Shown: positions 41,612 to 51,331, counted from the stretch's first letter. The stretch: 64,000 nucleotides of DNA from Jannaschia helgolandensis (GCF_900109285.1 NZ_FNZQ01000002.1:248001-312000); one strand, 5' to 3'. Numbers and translations: made by a program. The notes: generated by a model not told the origin, from the sequence alone.

Positions 41612-42598
41612 TCAGGCATCACCCTCTGCCCTGCTCCAGACGGATGGATTGATCATGTGGATCGGCTTGCCCTCAGAATAGGCATTGATCTGGTCGAAGA
41701 TGTCAGAGAACTGCAGGTCGAATTCATCTTCCGTCACATATCCGATGTGCGGCGTCGCCAATACGTTCGGATGGGTCAGCAAGGGGTTCCGAATGTCGGT
41801 CAGGGGTTCCTGATCGAAAACATCGACCGCCGCATGGATACGTCCCCTAGCGATTTCGGCTTCCAAAGCACCTGGCTCGACCAGTCCCGAACGTGACGTG
41901 TTCACGAACAATGCGCGTGATTGCATCGCAGCCAGATCTTTCGCCGTAATGAGACCACGGGTTGCAGGCTTGAGACGCACATGAAGGCTGATGATATCCG
42001 AGGTCGCAAAGAACGCCTCGCGCGAGGGTGCAACGGTTTCGCCTGCCGCTTCGGCCCGCGCACGCCCGTCCGGCGACAACCACCATTGCACCTTCATCCC
42101 TATGGCCCTGGCGTAATCTGCCACGGCTCCGGCGATCCGACCATAACCATAAAGCCCCAATGTCCTGCCGCGCAATGTGCGCCCGACGCCAGACTGCCAG
42201 CTGCCCGCCTGCAACGACGCCGTCTGTTGCGGGATCTGGCGATAGCTGGCCAGTATCAGCGCAAGCGTATGCTCGGCCGCCGCATAGGATGGCGCATCGG
42301 AATGCATGTTCGAACAGAGCAACACGCCGTTGGCCGTGCAGGCTTCAACGTCGACATGCGGATAAACGCTGCGTTGCGAGATCAGTCTGAGGCTCGGCAA
42401 GCGCTCCAGAAGTTCCGCGCCGATCCTGGTGCGTTCGCGAAACAGAACGAGCGCTTCGGCGGTCTGCACCCGCGTGGCCAAGGCGGTGGGGTCGGGTTGG
42501 TGATCCGTCCAGACGGTGACATCGTGATCCGCAAGTTTGCCAAAACAGGGCAGACTGCGAAGCGTATCGAACCAGTCGTCGAGAATATGGACCTTCAT
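41612..42598 (-). CDS. D-2-hydroxyacid dehydrogenase family protein
   Basis: NAD-dependent dehydrogenase of 328 aa. Rossmann motif TLGLYGYGRIAGAVADYARAIG; catalytic Arg in NTSRSGLV, Glu in DVFDQEPL and His in ATPHIGYVT, the full R-E-H triad. The ATG at 42598 is chosen because the family's N-terminal strand starts there (MKVHILDDW); an in-frame reading to 42754 overlaps prpF. Last gene of the tctC-tctAB-prpF-dehydrogenase unit. It probably reduces or oxidises a 2-oxoacid made from the tricarboxylate. Confidence 0.92.
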   Translation of the reverse strand: MKVHILDDWFDTLRSLPCFGKLADHDVTVWTDHQPDPTALATRVQTAEALVLFRERTRIGAELLERLPSLRLISQRSVYPHVDVEACTANGVLLCSNMHSDAPSYAAAEHTLALILASYRQIPQQTASLQAGSWQSGVGRTLRGRTLGLYGYGRIAGAVADYARAIGMKVQWWLSPDGRARAEAAGETVAPSREAFFATSDIISLHVRLKPATRGLITAKDLAAMQSRALFVNTSRSGLVEPGALEAEIARGRIHAAVDVFDQEPLTDIRNPLLTHPNVLATPHIGYVTEDEFDLQFSDIFDQINAYSEGKPIHMINPSVWSRAEGDA

Positions 42599-42602
42599 GC
42601 AT

Positions 42603-43694
42603 TCATTTCCCGGCCCAGACAGACCTCGGCACGAAGACATCACCCGCCGCCAATTTACGCGACGTGCGAACCAAACCGGCCGATTTGATGTCGAGGCCCT
42701 TTGCCGTTTTGTCGAAATCGACGACGACGTCGATTGTTCCGGAAGGATGTTCAAGCGTGATCCGGGCTGGCGATTTTTCCGGCTGCGAGGCCAAACCCTC
42801 GGCGACCGTTCCCGGTGTCAGCAGGCAGGACGACAGGCATTGCGCCCCTGTGACCGCCATCGTGGGGTGGCATTTCCACGGCATGAAATATCGAGCTGCG
42901 GCCGTGCCGCCTTGCGATGACGGGGCAAACAGTCCGAATTTTGGCATCACCGATTTGGAAACATCACCCATACCCATCAGTTCTCCGGCTTTCAGGCGGA
43001 CAGCTTCCAGTCTGGCGAAAAACGCAGCATTATCGTCCAGTTCGGCGGCCGTCTCGTATCCCGTCAGACCGAAACTGTCTGCCCGCGCAATCACCATGGG
43101 CATGGCGACGTCCATGCAGGTCACCTCGATACCGTCAATGACGTCCTTCGCATTTCCCGTCGGAAGCAGCGATCCGGTCGCCCCGCCGATCGTATCCATG
43201 AATTTCAGGGCCACAGGGGCGGACGTGCCCGGCACGCCATCAATCTGCGTCCCGCCATCGTAACTGACCACCTTATCCGGTGTCTGAACCACGGCGGAGA
43301 TCTTCGCCCCGGTGTTGACGGCGAGAATGTTGACAGTCGTCACGCCGTCATGCGGGTCGACCAGACCCATCTCGATGGCGGCAGGCCCCACACCAGACAG
43401 GATGTTTCCGCAGGTCGGTTTGAAGTCGACCAACCGGTCTTCAACGCTGACTTGCGCAAAGAAATAATCCACGTCGGCCCAAGCGTCATCCGAGCGTGAC
43501 AGCATGGCAACCTTGGTGGTAACCGCCACGCCGCCCCCAATTCCATCGATATTCAGCGGATGGCCTGACCCGACAATGGCAATCAGCACATTCGCCAATG
43601 TTTCAAGGTCATCCGGCAGATCGGCGCGGTTCATATAGGGACCGCGTGAACTGCCCCCGCGCATAAAAAGAAATGGTATAGCCGTTTGGGTCAT
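42603..43694 (-). CDS. PrpF family isomerase (methylaconitate/oxalomesaconate type)
   Basis: 363 aa. PrpF landmarks: FLFMRGGSSRGPYMNRADLP, NIDGIGGGVAVTTKVAML, and the active-site cysteine motif KPTCGNILSGVGPAAIEMGLV. The second half has a matching lobe of the DapF-type fold with YFMPWKCHPTMAVTGAQCL. The family contains 2-methylaconitate isomerases and 4-oxalomesaconate tautomerases; here, next to tcuA and tricarboxylate transport, an aconitate-type cis/trans or double-bond isomerisation is likely. It starts 10 bases after tctAB and ends 4 bases before the dehydrogenase gene. Confidence 0.85.
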   Translation of the reverse strand: MTQTAIPFLFMRGGSSRGPYMNRADLPDDLETLANVLIAIVGSGHPLNIDGIGGGVAVTTKVAMLSRSDDAWADVDYFFAQVSVEDRLVDFKPTCGNILSGVGPAAIEMGLVDPHDGVTTVNILAVNTGAKISAVVQTPDKVVSYDGGTQIDGVPGTSAPVALKFMDTIGGATGSLLPTGNAKDVIDGIEVTCMDVAMPMVIARADSFGLTGYETAAELDDNAAFFARLEAVRLKAGELMGMGDVSKSVMPKFGLFAPSSQGGTAAARYFMPWKCHPTMAVTGAQCLSSCLLTPGTVAEGLASQPEKSPARITLEHPSGTIDVVVDFDKTAKGLDIKSAGLVRTSRKLAAGDVFVPRSVWAGK

Positions 43695-43704
43695 GTCGAA
43701 TTCC

Positions 43705-45732
43705 TCAATTGAACGGCCAGGGCAGCTGGGTATATTCCTGCAACAGGCCAGGCGGGAAATCCCGGTTCAAAAGCCATGCCATCGTGCTCATGAAGGCGAT
43801 GCCAAAACCAGTATAGACCAGTGCATAGACCGCGCTGATCCGGGCGCGCAGCTTCATGAAACTGAACAGGAACAGTCCCAGGGCCAGGATGAAGCCAAGC
43901 AATGCGGTCAGCCCAAGAAGTGCTGCGAACCATGCCAATGTGGGCCACAATCCATGAGTGGCGTCGGCGTCTTCGCCAACCAGCTCGCGGTCGGCAAAAA
44001 TCGTATCCGTTTCCGGTTTGAGCATCATGCGGACAATCAGGGCGAGGCAGCCAAGTAGGCTCACCCCTGCGACGAACATCGGAAAATCTCGATCGCGGCT
44101 GAACGCGGGGATCGAGGCCGCGTCGTAAAATGCATAGGCGATGTAGCCGGTGATGATGAGTAGAAAAACGAAGGGCGCGCGTTTCGATCCCGATTTCACG
44201 TCGCCCTCGGCAAGTATGTTCTTGGCTTGCCGCAGCCCCACCACCACCGAGATGACAGTGATGACAAGCAGGATGATGACGATCGGAGTGAAGATGTAGT
44301 CGATCCCCTCGCCGACTCCCTTGCGGAACCGCGACTGCGCGATCTGCAGCGCTTGGTTCGCGTAAGTCTCGGCCGGATTAGACAGCACGAAACCAATCAG
44401 GAATGCGGGACGGGACCAGTCGAACCTGCGCATCATGATGCCCAAGAAGCCGATCCCGAGCAGAGCCGCAAGGTCCATCAGGTTCTGACCCGACTGGAAG
44501 GCCGCGAAACTGATGATCATGAAAAGAAATGGGGCCAGCAATGCGAACCGGATCGTGGTCAGCTTGGCGATCCCCCCAGACGCGGCGATGCAGATGATCG
44601 TTCCGACTACATTCGCAAGCGCCAGAAGCCAGACGATGGAATATGTGATGTCGAGGTTGTTTTTCAGCATTGCCGGTCCAACCTCGATCTGTCCGGACCC
44701 CAGAAGCGCGATTGCACCGATGAAAATCGCCATGGACCCCGAGCCGGGAATGCCGAACAGGAGGGTCGGAACAAGTCCCCCCCCTTCCTTGGCATTGTTC
44801 GAGCTTTCCGGCCCGATCACGCCGCGCACTTCACCCTTGCCGAAATTGGACTTGTCCCTGGTGGTCTGCACGGCGTGGCCGTAGGCAATCCAGTCGACGA
44901 CCGATCCACCGAGACCGGGAATGACACCGACGATCACCCCGATGATGGAGCAGCGGACCGAAAGCCAGATATTGTCGAACCAGTCCTTGACGCCTTCCAG
45001 CCACCCCCCGCCGATCTGCGGCTCGGCCGAGATGGCGCGGTCCTGTCGCAGAAGAGAAATGATCTCGGGGATGGCGAATATGCCAAGTCCGACAATGACC
45101 AGTTTCAGTCCATCCGTAAGGTAGGGAAAATCATAGGACGACATGCGCAGATCGCCCGAAGACGCGCCTTCGCCGATCGTCCCGACCAGCATGCCCAGAC
45201 CAGCGGCGACAACACCCTTTATGGCGATACGCCCCGCAAGAATGCCAACCATGGACAGACCGAAGATGGTAATCATCAGCAGTTCTGGCGTGCGGAATTC
45301 CAGAACAATTGGCCTGGCAACCAGAATGAACACGGTCAGAAAGCTGGCGCCGACAAGCCCACCGAACAGGGAAGAGGCGAAGGCCGCCGAAAGTGCGCGT
45401 GCGGCCTGACCCTTCTTGGCCATGGGGAAGCCGTCCAGCACGGTAGCCTGGCTGGCCGAAGACCCAGGTATTCCCATCAAGACCGATGCAAAGGTGTCTG
45501 ATGTAGGAACAACCGCGACCATGCCTACCATAAGCGCAAGCCCGAGGATCGGGTCCATGCCGAACATGAATGGCAGAAGCAGAGATAGTCCCGCGATGCC
45601 ACCCAGGCCCGGAAACACTCCGATACATAGACCCATCAGGACGCCCAGGACGAGATAGCCCAGGACGACAGGCTGCAATATCAAGCCCCACGCGCTGCCC
45701 AGTGCCGGCAGTGCCTCCATGATCACATCCAT
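43705..45732 (-). CDS. Tripartite tricarboxylate transporter membrane protein, TctA-TctB fusion
   Basis: 675 aa. Residues 1 to ~495 are a complete TctA: GLCIGVFPGLGGIAGLSLLLPFMF, GIPGSSASQATVLDGFPMAKKG, LGMLVGTIGEG, VIPGLGGSVVDWIAYGHAVQ and GVIGPESSNNAKEGGGLVPTLLFGIPGS. A polar linker then leads into ~170 residues with four more membrane segments (FVFLLIITGYIAYAFYD, MFVAGVSLLGCLALIVRMML, ALLGLTALLGFILALGLFLFSF, YALVYTGFGIAFMSTMAWLL) typical of TctB. No separate tctB is present. The ATG at 45732 follows a GGGGGAAG site. Confidence 0.93.
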   Translation of the reverse strand: MDVIMEALPALGSAWGLILQPVVLGYLVLGVLMGLCIGVFPGLGGIAGLSLLLPFMFGMDPILGLALMVGMVAVVPTSDTFASVLMGIPGSSASQATVLDGFPMAKKGQAARALSAAFASSLFGGLVGASFLTVFILVARPIVLEFRTPELLMITIFGLSMVGILAGRIAIKGVVAAGLGMLVGTIGEGASSGDLRMSSYDFPYLTDGLKLVIVGLGIFAIPEIISLLRQDRAISAEPQIGGGWLEGVKDWFDNIWLSVRCSIIGVIVGVIPGLGGSVVDWIAYGHAVQTTRDKSNFGKGEVRGVIGPESSNNAKEGGGLVPTLLFGIPGSGSMAIFIGAIALLGSGQIEVGPAMLKNNLDITYSIVWLLALANVVGTIICIAASGGIAKLTTIRFALLAPFLFMIISFAAFQSGQNLMDLAALLGIGFLGIMMRRFDWSRPAFLIGFVLSNPAETYANQALQIAQSRFRKGVGEGIDYIFTPIVIILLVITVISVVVGLRQAKNILAEGDVKSGSKRAPFVFLLIITGYIAYAFYDAASIPAFSRDRDFPMFVAGVSLLGCLALIVRMMLKPETDTIFADRELVGEDADATHGLWPTLAWFAALLGLTALLGFILALGLFLFSFMKLRARISAVYALVYTGFGIAFMSTMAWLLNRDFPPGLLQEYTQLPWPFN

Positions 45733-45756
45733 GAACTTCCCCCGCCTTGCTTGACG

Positions 45757-45785
45757 GAACGCCCCGCCACGATGGCGGGGCGTTC
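45757..45785 (-). other. Intercistronic hairpin between tctC and tctAB
   Basis: Perfect 12-bp stem (GAACGCCCCGCC with its complement) with a 5-base loop, 12 bases after the tctC stop (minus strand) and 24 bases before the tctAB start. No T-run follows. The same arrangement occurs at the TRAP and Pot loci. Confidence 0.75.
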
Positions 45786-45797
45786 AAAAAGCAAGGC

Positions 45798-46904
45798 TCA
45801 GTTCAGCGACACGCCGTACTTTTCCTGCAGCCAGTTCACCACGAATTCCTTAGCTTCGGGCGAAACGCTGGTACCGCTTTCAAGCGCTTTTTGCGCCGCG
45901 GGCCCGGTCATTTGCGGATATTTCCCCAGACGGTTTTCGGAGATCTCCACAAAGTCGGGGCGCGCCTTGATGGCCTCGAAGGCATCCGTGAAGGTGGCGA
46001 TTGCCGCATCGGATGCACCGTTGGGCAGGAACACCATCTTCTGGGCCGGGAATCCTGCGATGAAGAAGGCTTTCCATGCGTCCCACTTTTCGCCCGACGT
46101 CTCGCAGCCTTCGGTGGCTTCGCAGACTTCCTTGAAGGTCGGAATATCCGGGAATGTCGGATCGCGTACGATGTTGCCATCATCGTCAAGCGCACCCCAG
46201 GTCATCATCGGTACGGCAGTGCCCGCTTCGACCAGAGGCGTGACGCCCGACAGGTAGGATGATGACGTCTGATAATCGATATTCGCCTCGCCCCGCTCGA
46301 ACATCAGCCGTCCGTCGCCGCGGCCCTTGATGCCCATGACGCTTTCGACGTTCAGGCCCAGCATTTCCCATGCCAGCGTAGGAACCAGATCAAGCCGGGT
46401 TGCGCCCTGATTACCGTAAATGAAATCGACGTCCTGCAAGGCGCTGGCGTCCATTCCATCCATTTGCGCAGCCAGTTCGGGCGGCAAATAGGCGACGCCA
46501 CCTGTGCCGGACGCCAGAACCACATTCCAGTCGGCATAATCGTACTTTACCCGGGGATCACCCAGCAAAAACGGAAACTGGGTAGAGCCGCTGGACCCGA
46601 AAATCGTGGTGCCGTCCTCGAATTGCTGATCCTGGAAGAAATTCGCCCCCTTGGTCGATCCTGCACCGGGCATGAATTTCACGACGACCGTTGGCTGACC
46701 CGGCAAGGCTTCGGACAGAAGCGGAGCGTAAAAATTCGCCCATTTGGCCGAACCGCCGGTTTCCGAGAACGGAATGATCCATTCGACGGTCTTGCCTGCC
46801 ATGTCCATGGCATGGCTTTCGGCCTGCGCCTGAAGCGAGAACGTCGCTGCGGCTGCGGCCACAAGGCCGACGGCCACGCGACGCGTGGTTTTCAAAGTGG
46901 ACAT
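45798..46904 (-). CDS. tctC: TctC family tricarboxylate-binding protein
   Basis: Periplasmic binding protein of the TTT system, 368 aa. Signal peptide with an AVGLVAAAAATFSLQAQAES cleavage region. Core: GKTVEWIIPFSETGGSAKWANFYAPLLSEALPGQPTVVVKFMPGAGSTKGANFF, the TctC equivalent of the PGGSxD ligand loop. The C-terminus carries the usual WLQEKYGVSLN-type ending. A cysteine pair (CEATEGC) near residue 265 may form a disulfide. ATG at 46904, preceded by AGGGAGGAA; an ORF extension to 47084 enters the divergent tctD region. First gene of its operon. Confidence 0.92.
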   Translation of the reverse strand: MSTLKTTRRVAVGLVAAAAATFSLQAQAESHAMDMAGKTVEWIIPFSETGGSAKWANFYAPLLSEALPGQPTVVVKFMPGAGSTKGANFFQDQQFEDGTTIFGSSGSTQFPFLLGDPRVKYDYADWNVVLASGTGGVAYLPPELAAQMDGMDASALQDVDFIYGNQGATRLDLVPTLAWEMLGLNVESVMGIKGRGDGRLMFERGEANIDYQTSSSYLSGVTPLVEAGTAVPMMTWGALDDDGNIVRDPTFPDIPTFKEVCEATEGCETSGEKWDAWKAFFIAGFPAQKMVFLPNGASDAAIATFTDAFEAIKARPDFVEISENRLGKYPQMTGPAAQKALESGTSVSPEAKEFVVNWLQEKYGVSLN

Positions 46905-47037
46905 ATATTCCTCCCTAAAGCTCGGCCCTGACGTTAAGGGCCAAAATCGAATCGCCGGGGGGTGTCCGCCCCCTGTTGATGTCGCTTGTCTGACCTGCGA
47001 ACCTTGCGTGAAACTTGCATGTCCGAGAAATCCTGCC

Positions 47038-47712
47038 GTGCGTATTACTCTGGTCGAAGACAATATCAGCCTCGCCAAGGGCATCTGCTATCGTCTGGAA
47101 GACGCAGGTCACGCTGTGACTGTACTTGGAAACGGAAGCGATGCGGAAAGCCATCTGACGGGCGACGGCGCGGACCTTATCATTCTGGACGTCAACCTGC
47201 CCGGAACGGACGGGCTGACGCTTCTCAAACGGATGCGCAAGCGTGGCGACACCCGCCCCGTGATCCTGTTGACGGCGCGCGCCCAAACCGAAGATCGCGT
47301 TCTGGGTTTGGACGCGGGCGCAGACGATTATTTGATCAAGCCCTTCGAAATGGCCGAGCTTGAGGCACGCGTCAGGGCGTTGTTGCGTCGGCGCGCGACA
47401 CCGCAGCAGCAGATTCTCCGGATCGGTGCGCTCAACTATGATGCAGTCTCCCGGCAGTTATTTGCGGACGGGGTCGAAATTGACATTCCCCGCCGGGAGT
47501 TTTCCGTATTCGAATGCCTGTTCGCCGCGGCTGGTCGCCTGGTGTCGAAAAGCGTGGTCCTCGACCATGTCTACGGGGTGGGTGCGGATGTCGAAGACAC
47601 TGTCGTAGAAGTCTATGTCTCGCGTTTGCGCCGCCGTCTCAGCCCCTACGGCTTGCAAATCAAGTCGCAGCGCGGTCTTGGCTACCAATTGCTGGCCGAT
47701 GCATCGCAATGA
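47038..47712 (+). CDS. tctD: Response regulator, TctD-like (OmpR/PhoB family)
   Basis: 224 aa. Receiver domain RITLVEDNISLAKGICYRL with phosphoacceptor Asp51 (LIILDVNLPG), Thr in LLTARAQ and Lys in YLIKPFE. The C-terminal winged helix (DIPRREFSVFECLFAAAGRLVSK, EVYVSRLRRRLSPYG, SQRGLGYQLLAD) is of OmpR type. Start GTG at 47038, where the receiver strand begins; a reading from 46885 runs into tctC upstream DNA. It is divergent from tctC and coupled to the kinase gene by an ATGA overlap, the arrangement known for tctDE that control tctCBA. Confidence 0.93.
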   Translation: MRITLVEDNISLAKGICYRLEDAGHAVTVLGNGSDAESHLTGDGADLIILDVNLPGTDGLTLLKRMRKRGDTRPVILLTARAQTEDRVLGLDAGADDYLIKPFEMAELEARVRALLRRRATPQQQILRIGALNYDAVSRQLFADGVEIDIPRREFSVFECLFAAAGRLVSKSVVLDHVYGVGADVEDTVVEVYVSRLRRRLSPYGLQIKSQRGLGYQLLADASQ

Positions 47713-49076
47713 GGTCCCATTCGCTCAGATCCCGGTTGATCCTGATTATCCTCGCACCCCTGCTGGTCATCTCGCTCGTGGCTGGCGCATGGCAATTTCG
47801 AACCACAACCCTTCGCGCGGAAAGCATATTTGATCGCGGCCTTCTGTCTGCGGCGTTGGCCATCTCGCGCGACATTGCGGTTTCTGACGGCGACGCACTA
47901 AGTCCCGCGACGCGGCGATTGATCAACGACACCTCGGGCGGGGAACTGTTCTACCATGTCTTCGCCCCGGACGGAGTTTTCGTGACCGGTTATTCGACCC
48001 CGCCCATATTGCCGAAAGCTGCACCCCTGCGACAGACAGAGCCTTACTACTTCAATGCACGGTATCAGGGTCAGGATGTTCGCGTGCTGCGCTTTCAGGA
48101 TGGCACTACCGTCAGCGGCATTGCCGGCATCTTCAACATTACCGTCTGGCAGAACGCCGATGTCCGCAGCAGTTTCGTCCGCGAAGTGGTTTCACGATCG
48201 TTCGCGGTGATTGCCCTTCTGATCCTATCGGTTGCCTTGGTTGTGTGGTTCGGTGTGGGACTGGGTTTGCGGCCCCTGCTTGATCTGGAAAAGGCGATCG
48301 CGAAAAGATCTCCGACCGAGTTGGAACCTATTCGCCGTGCCGTCCCTATCGAGGCGCGGGGACTGGTCGACACGTTGAACCGGCTTCTTGATCGGATTTC
48401 GCGGCGGATCAGTTCCAAGGACGAATTCATATCGAACGCCGCGCATCAGCTCAGGAATCCTGTGGCGGGCGTCCTTGCCCTTGCCGAGGCGGTTCACAAC
48501 GCGCCGAATGTCCAAGCCGCCAAACAACGCAGTGCTGAACTGGTACAAGCGGCGCGGCAGACCAGTATTTTGACCAACCAGCTGCTTTCCTTCGAGAGGG
48601 CTGGAGGAAAGGAACTCGATCAATCCGGTGAGCCACTGGACCTGAAAGCTTTGGTCGAGCAGGTCGTCGACAGCTTTCGCCAACAGAACTCCGATACGAA
48701 GATCGAGATTTTTTTGGGTCTGCCAGAGGCGGATGTGCGCATTCAGGGCGATGCCGTCATGCTACAGGAAGCAATCCTGAATATTCTGACCAATTCGGTC
48801 GTTCACGGCGGATCGCGTGTGTCAAAGATCAGCCTCGACCTGTCTTGCGCCCGCGGACAAGCTGTTCTTTCAATTCGGGATGATGGCGTCGGTATCCCCG
48901 CCAAGGATCATGTTGAAGCTGTAAGCCGCTTTGGACAGACGCGAGGCGGACCTGGCAGCGGGTTGGGTCTGCCGATTGCTGCCCGTGTCATGAAAAACCA
49001 TGGTGGCGCGCTACGGATTGAAGACGTTTCCAGCGGTACGATGATTGTCCTTATATTTCCGATAGAAGGTGATTGA
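47709..49076 (+). CDS. tctE: Sensor histidine kinase, TctE-like
   Basis: 455 aa. Membrane segment at residues 10-27, a periplasmic sensor part of about 130 residues (2CSK_N type, with FYHVFAPDGVFVTGY), a second membrane segment near 160-185, HAMP-like GLRPLLDLEKAI, and H-box ISNAAHQLRNPVAG with His246. ATP-binding boxes: LQEAILNILTNSVVHG (N), IRDDGVGIPAKD (G1) and GSGLGLPIA (G2). All catalytic elements are present. It starts 4 bases inside the tctD stop. Senses the tricarboxylate or its periplasmic form, by analogy. Confidence 0.93.
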   Translation: MRSHSLRSRLILIILAPLLVISLVAGAWQFRTTTLRAESIFDRGLLSAALAISRDIAVSDGDALSPATRRLINDTSGGELFYHVFAPDGVFVTGYSTPPILPKAAPLRQTEPYYFNARYQGQDVRVLRFQDGTTVSGIAGIFNITVWQNADVRSSFVREVVSRSFAVIALLILSVALVVWFGVGLGLRPLLDLEKAIAKRSPTELEPIRRAVPIEARGLVDTLNRLLDRISRRISSKDEFISNAAHQLRNPVAGVLALAEAVHNAPNVQAAKQRSAELVQAARQTSILTNQLLSFERAGGKELDQSGEPLDLKALVEQVVDSFRQQNSDTKIEIFLGLPEADVRIQGDAVMLQEAILNILTNSVVHGGSRVSKISLDLSCARGQAVLSIRDDGVGIPAKDHVEAVSRFGQTRGGPGSGLGLPIAARVMKNHGGALRIEDVSSGTMIVLIFPIEGD

Positions 49077-49384
49077 TCACCCGTTGAATTGATTGCACCT
49101 GATAGCGTGGGCCGTCCCTACTGGCCTTTCAGACAGCCATCATCGACGTTGGTTCTCCTATGCCCACGGGCTTCGAGAGGTTGCCTGAGGCTCAGTGGCC
49201 CTTTTTTGAATGTTAATTGCTTCAATCGCCACTGTTGGGCGCAGCAGCAACGACTTCCGCTACATTTTGTATGTAAATCCACTTAACTTTTTCGCCCCAA
49301 GCCCTTGCAGTACGTGTTTCGCCTCCCCATTTCTGATCATGTGAAAGACATTCACATCGTAATGATCCACAAGGAGTGACCCTG
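49077..49384. other. Intergenic region after tctE
   Basis: 308 bp, AT-richer than average. No hairpin terminator, repeat or credible gene was seen; a 65-codon frame at 49089 has no ribosome-binding site. It should carry the promoter for the gene at 49385. Confidence 0.45.
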
Positions 49385-49816
49385 ATGAATACCGCTGCCG
49401 CATATGCCACCTCCGCCGCACAGGGCGGCTGGTTCACCCGAACGACCGATTGGCTCGATGCCCGCGGCAAGGGTGCCTGGATCGCATTGATGATCCTGGG
49501 TTTCATCTTATTCTGGCCCGTTGGCCTTGCCATTCTGGCCTACACGATCTGGAGCAAACGCATGTTCAACGGCAACAAATCCATCTCATCCTGCAAGTCT
49601 CGCCGTATGGCACCGACCCGCTTCCGCAACACCGGAAACCAGGCCTTCGACAGCTATAAGGCCGATATGCTGCGCCGTCTCGAGGACGAACAGGAAGCGT
49701 TCGAGACCTTCCTTCAGCGTCTGCGTGAAGCCAAGGACAAGGCCGAGTTCGACCAGTTCATGGAAGATCGCGCCAAGCCCTCGACCGCCGACAATGGTGA
49801 TACCGCAGAGGCCTGA
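49385..49816 (+). CDS. DUF2852 domain membrane-associated protein
   Basis: 143 aa. One strong membrane segment at residues ~28-52 (WIALMILGFILFWPVGLAILAYTIW), then a basic linker and a long amphipathic helix (SYKADMLRRLEDEQEAFETFLQRLREAKDKAEFDQFM), probably coiled. This layout is typical of alphaproteobacterial DUF2852 proteins of unknown function. The ATG at 49385 has AAGGAG 8 bases upstream; a GTG at 49376 lies inside that site and is not used. Confidence 0.8.
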   Translation: MNTAAAYATSAAQGGWFTRTTDWLDARGKGAWIALMILGFILFWPVGLAILAYTIWSKRMFNGNKSISSCKSRRMAPTRFRNTGNQAFDSYKADMLRRLEDEQEAFETFLQRLREAKDKAEFDQFMEDRAKPSTADNGDTAEA

Positions 49817-49884
49817 TCTCCCCTTCCCTGCGCCTCCTCCCGGCGCGGGGATTGTCCATTCCCATCCAAGCGGAGCCCCATAAA

Positions 49885-50349
49885 GTGACCCATTGGACCG
49901 ATATGACCAATCGAGACAACAGCGGCTTGCCCGACCCGGACCAAACGCCGGAATTCTATGAAGGCGTACTGACCAAACGCGCTCTGGCGTGGGTTGTCGA
50001 CATGGCGGTCATTACCGCGCTGACCCTTGTCGCAGCCATCGTCACATTGACCGTAGGCTTTTTTCTCTGGCCGCTGTTCTTCCTCGCCATCGGTGCCCTC
50101 TACCGCGTGACGACACTGGCGCGCGGCTCGGCGACATGGGGCATGCGACTGATGGGAGTCGAACTGCGCAGCCACGGCGGCGACCGTTTCGATACACCGC
50201 AGGCCATTTTGCATGTCTCGGGTTACTATGTTTCGATGATGTTCGTACTGCCTGCGCTGGTGTCGATCGGTGCCATGCTGCTCACCGACCGGCGACAGGG
50301 TCTGACCGATCTGATCCTGGGATCGGCTGCGATCAATCGTCCGTCCTGA
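49885..50349 (+). CDS. RDD family membrane protein
   Basis: 154 aa from GTG at 49885, preceded by GGAG at a 9-base spacing; an ATG at 49903 is possible. RDD features: [15 protein letters not shown] in the first helix, [18 protein letters not shown] in the middle, and [13 protein letters not shown] near the end. Three to four membrane segments. The family's role is uncertain (proposed transport or ion exchange). Confidence 0.85.
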   Translation: MTHWTDMTNRDNSGLPDPDQTPEFYEGVLTKRALAWVVDMAVITALTLVAAIVTLTVGFFLWPLFFLAIGALYRVTTLARGSATWGMRLMGVELRSHGGDRFDTPQAILHVSGYYVSMMFVLPALVSIGAMLLTDRRQGLTDLILGSAAINRPS

Positions 50350-50468
50350 TCAAATCGCAGCGTCCCCAACCTTGCCGGCAGGTCTTTTTAATTGACCTGC
50401 CGGGTCTTGCGTCTAGGCTGCGCCATGGAACCAACGCCTTACTTGCATTATCGGGAAACCCTGTCTTC

Positions 50469-51302
50469 ATGCGCCACAGCCTACCGCTGACGCCGCAGTT
50501 CTATGTGACGGCACCGCAGTCCTGCCCCTATATCGATGGGCGCCGGGAGCGGAAGCTCTTCACTGCACTACAGGGCTCCGGCGCGGCCGAGCTGAACGAC
50601 AAGCTGTCCAAACAGGGTTTCCGGCGGTCGCAAAACGTCCTCTACCGGCCCAGTTGCGCCGATTGCACGGCCTGTCTTTCGGCGCGCATCCGCATCGCCG
50701 ATTTCAAGGCATCCCGGTCCCAACGCAGGACCATGGCCCGCAATGCCCACCTGCGACGCGAGGTAACGTCGCCTTGGGCCACCGAAGAACAATATACCTT
50801 GTTCCGCCGTTATCTGACCGCGCGCCACGCCGACGGTGGCATGGCCGATATGGATATCTTCGAGTTTGCCGCGATGATCGAGGAAACCCCGATCCGCACC
50901 CGCGTCATCGAATATTGGGACGATCGGCCCAAAGCCTGCGGAGGGCAGCCCGCCTTGCGCGCTGTCTGCCTTACGGATGTCCTCGATGACGGGCTGTCGA
51001 TGGTCTATTCCTTCTACGACCCCGATTGCCCGCAGGATTCGCTGGGCACACAGATCATCCTCGACCACATCGACATCGCCCATGACGGCAAACTGCCTTA
51101 TGTCTATCTCGGATATTGGGTGCCTGGTTCACCCAAGATGGGCTACAAAGCACATTTCTCGGCTCTGGAAATCTTCAAGAACCGCGAATGGCAGGCCATC
51201 GGCGATGCCCTTGATCACGCTGACGAAACACATCCGCTGTCGGTCGAACCCATCGCGGAACAGGTGGCGCAGATCGACCTGCCGGGGGCGGCCTTCGGCT
51301 GA
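50469..51302 (+). CDS. bpt: Arginyl/leucyl-tRNA-protein transferase (Ate/Bpt family)
   Basis: Transfers an amino acid from tRNA to N-terminal destabilising residues for the N-end rule pathway, 277 aa. Domain landmarks: [16 protein letters not shown], the cysteine cluster [13 protein letters not shown], then FRRYLTARH and [23 protein letters not shown] with [20 protein letters not shown]. Bacterial Bpt uses leucine; arginine is possible and cannot be decided here. The ATG at 50469 is preferred because the conserved block starts at residue ~18; upstream frame reads from the RDD gene. Normal length. Confidence 0.9.
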   Translation: MRHSLPLTPQFYVTAPQSCPYIDGRRERKLFTALQGSGAAELNDKLSKQGFRRSQNVLYRPSCADCTACLSARIRIADFKASRSQRRTMARNAHLRREVTSPWATEEQYTLFRRYLTARHADGGMADMDIFEFAAMIEETPIRTRVIEYWDDRPKACGGQPALRAVCLTDVLDDGLSMVYSFYDPDCPQDSLGTQIILDHIDIAHDGKLPYVYLGYWVPGSPKMGYKAHFSALEIFKNREWQAIGDALDHADETHPLSVEPIAEQVAQIDLPGAAFG

Positions 51303-51331
51303 CCACCATTCCCGGTCGGATCGGATGCAGC

